DNA of 48,015 nucleotides from Clostridiaceae bacterium (GTDB lineage: Bacteria > Bacillota > Clostridia > Oscillospirales > Butyricicoccaceae), in contig QXXE01000029.1 of the NCBI GenBank assembly GCA_009911355.1, positions 1-48,015 on the forward strand, written 5' to 3'. The stretch's first letter is position 1; each line of letters opens with the position of its first letter. Positions 47,889 to 48,015 of the stretch are shown in pieces. The translations under genes and the position numbers were made by a program. Below the pieces are notes generated by a model. It was given only the letters and a program-made list of their open reading frames with translations. It searched no databases and was not told the DNA's origin.

Positions 47889-48015
47889 CCCGCCCGCAGG
47901 CGAGATAAAGTTTTTACTCGATTTTTTTACAAAAAAATCGCGGGGTGCAGGGGCAGAGCCCCGCCGCCCGCCGCGCAGGCGCGGGGTGCAGGGGCAGAGC
48001 CCCGCCGCCCGCCGC
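47889..48015 (+). repeat. Dispersed GC-rich modular repeat, cut by the window edge
   Basis: CCCGCCCGCAGGCG, then AAAGTTTTTACTCG with the palindrome GATTTTTTTACAAAAAAATC, then two tandem copies of a module holding GCGGGGTGCAGGGGCAGAGC and CCCGCCGCCCGCCGC (about 47 bp apart), continuing beyond 48015. From 47794 to 47888 I see no gene. Confidence 0.9.

Overview
The window looks like chromosome of a GC-rich, low-motility-type Clostridia, most like a gut Oscillospiraceae/Ruminococcaceae relative. This is inferred from an Rnf complex in clostridial order (C-D-G-E-A-B), a copper-amine-oxidase-N-domain surface protein, SLH repeats, strong GGAGG ribosome sites, sigma-A type promoters (TTGACA-17-TATAAT) and the families seen. 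No rRNA, CRISPR array or intact prophage is present; one tRNA (Gly, CCC) is.

Layout. 1-740: a possible AbiEi-type antitoxin remnant at the left edge and two tandem copies of a dispersed GC-rich repeat. 741-2717: thioesterase, mutY and a hypoxanthine/uracil-type DNA glycosylase. 2996-7349: a four-gene sensory operon (membrane-anchored type-1 sugar-binding protein, histidine kinase, NarL-type regulator, family-1 solute-binding protein) with no permease. 7456-10074: a perfect cre-like palindrome, a small zinc-ribbon protein and a mannitol dehydrogenase/fructuronate reductase family enzyme. 10287-12920: YtrA-type GntR regulator, ABC ATPase, permease and lipoprotein. 12985-14447: MntR/DtxR-like regulator, then an XRE regulator with a membrane partner. 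14448-14609: a MITE-like element with 17-bp terminal inverted repeats and a TAA duplication. 15129-20546: the rnfCDGEAB operon (ferredoxin:NAD oxidoreductase coupled to ion export) behind a structured leader.

20738-30263: a putative glycosidase-like secreted protein, tRNA-Gly, a divergent HxlR/nitroreductase pair, a lone phage-type gene, a DUF1275 membrane protein, a MacB/FtsX-type ABC exporter preceded by three 11-bp response-regulator-like boxes, and a PTS EIIC-like membrane protein. 30357-31516 is the most unusual stretch: a terminator-bearing RNA region with mutually exclusive pairings, followed by a short operon of three tandem 34-38 residue hydrophobic microproteins all ending in YDYR, the first translationally coupled to a 47-residue basic peptide.

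31750-41311 is a cell-surface region: a frameshifted WG-repeat/SLH protein, a copper-amine-oxidase-N protein with three beta-type repeats and an Asp-rich tail, an ArsC/Spx-like protein, a secreted alpha/alpha-toroid protein resembling glucuronyl C5-epimerase, and an AlgI-like MBOAT acyltransferase with an SGNH partner. 41530-48015: a resolvase-type HTH protein, a Sel1-repeat protein, histidinol-phosphatase, a decayed IS630 transposase, an inositol-monophosphatase-family enzyme, a previously easy-to-miss 29-residue minus-strand gene with its own promoter, and a TtcA-type tRNA thiolase.

A family of modular GC-rich repeats (CCCGCCCGCAGGCG end module plus interchangeable hairpin cassettes) recurs at least six times in both orientations between transcription units.
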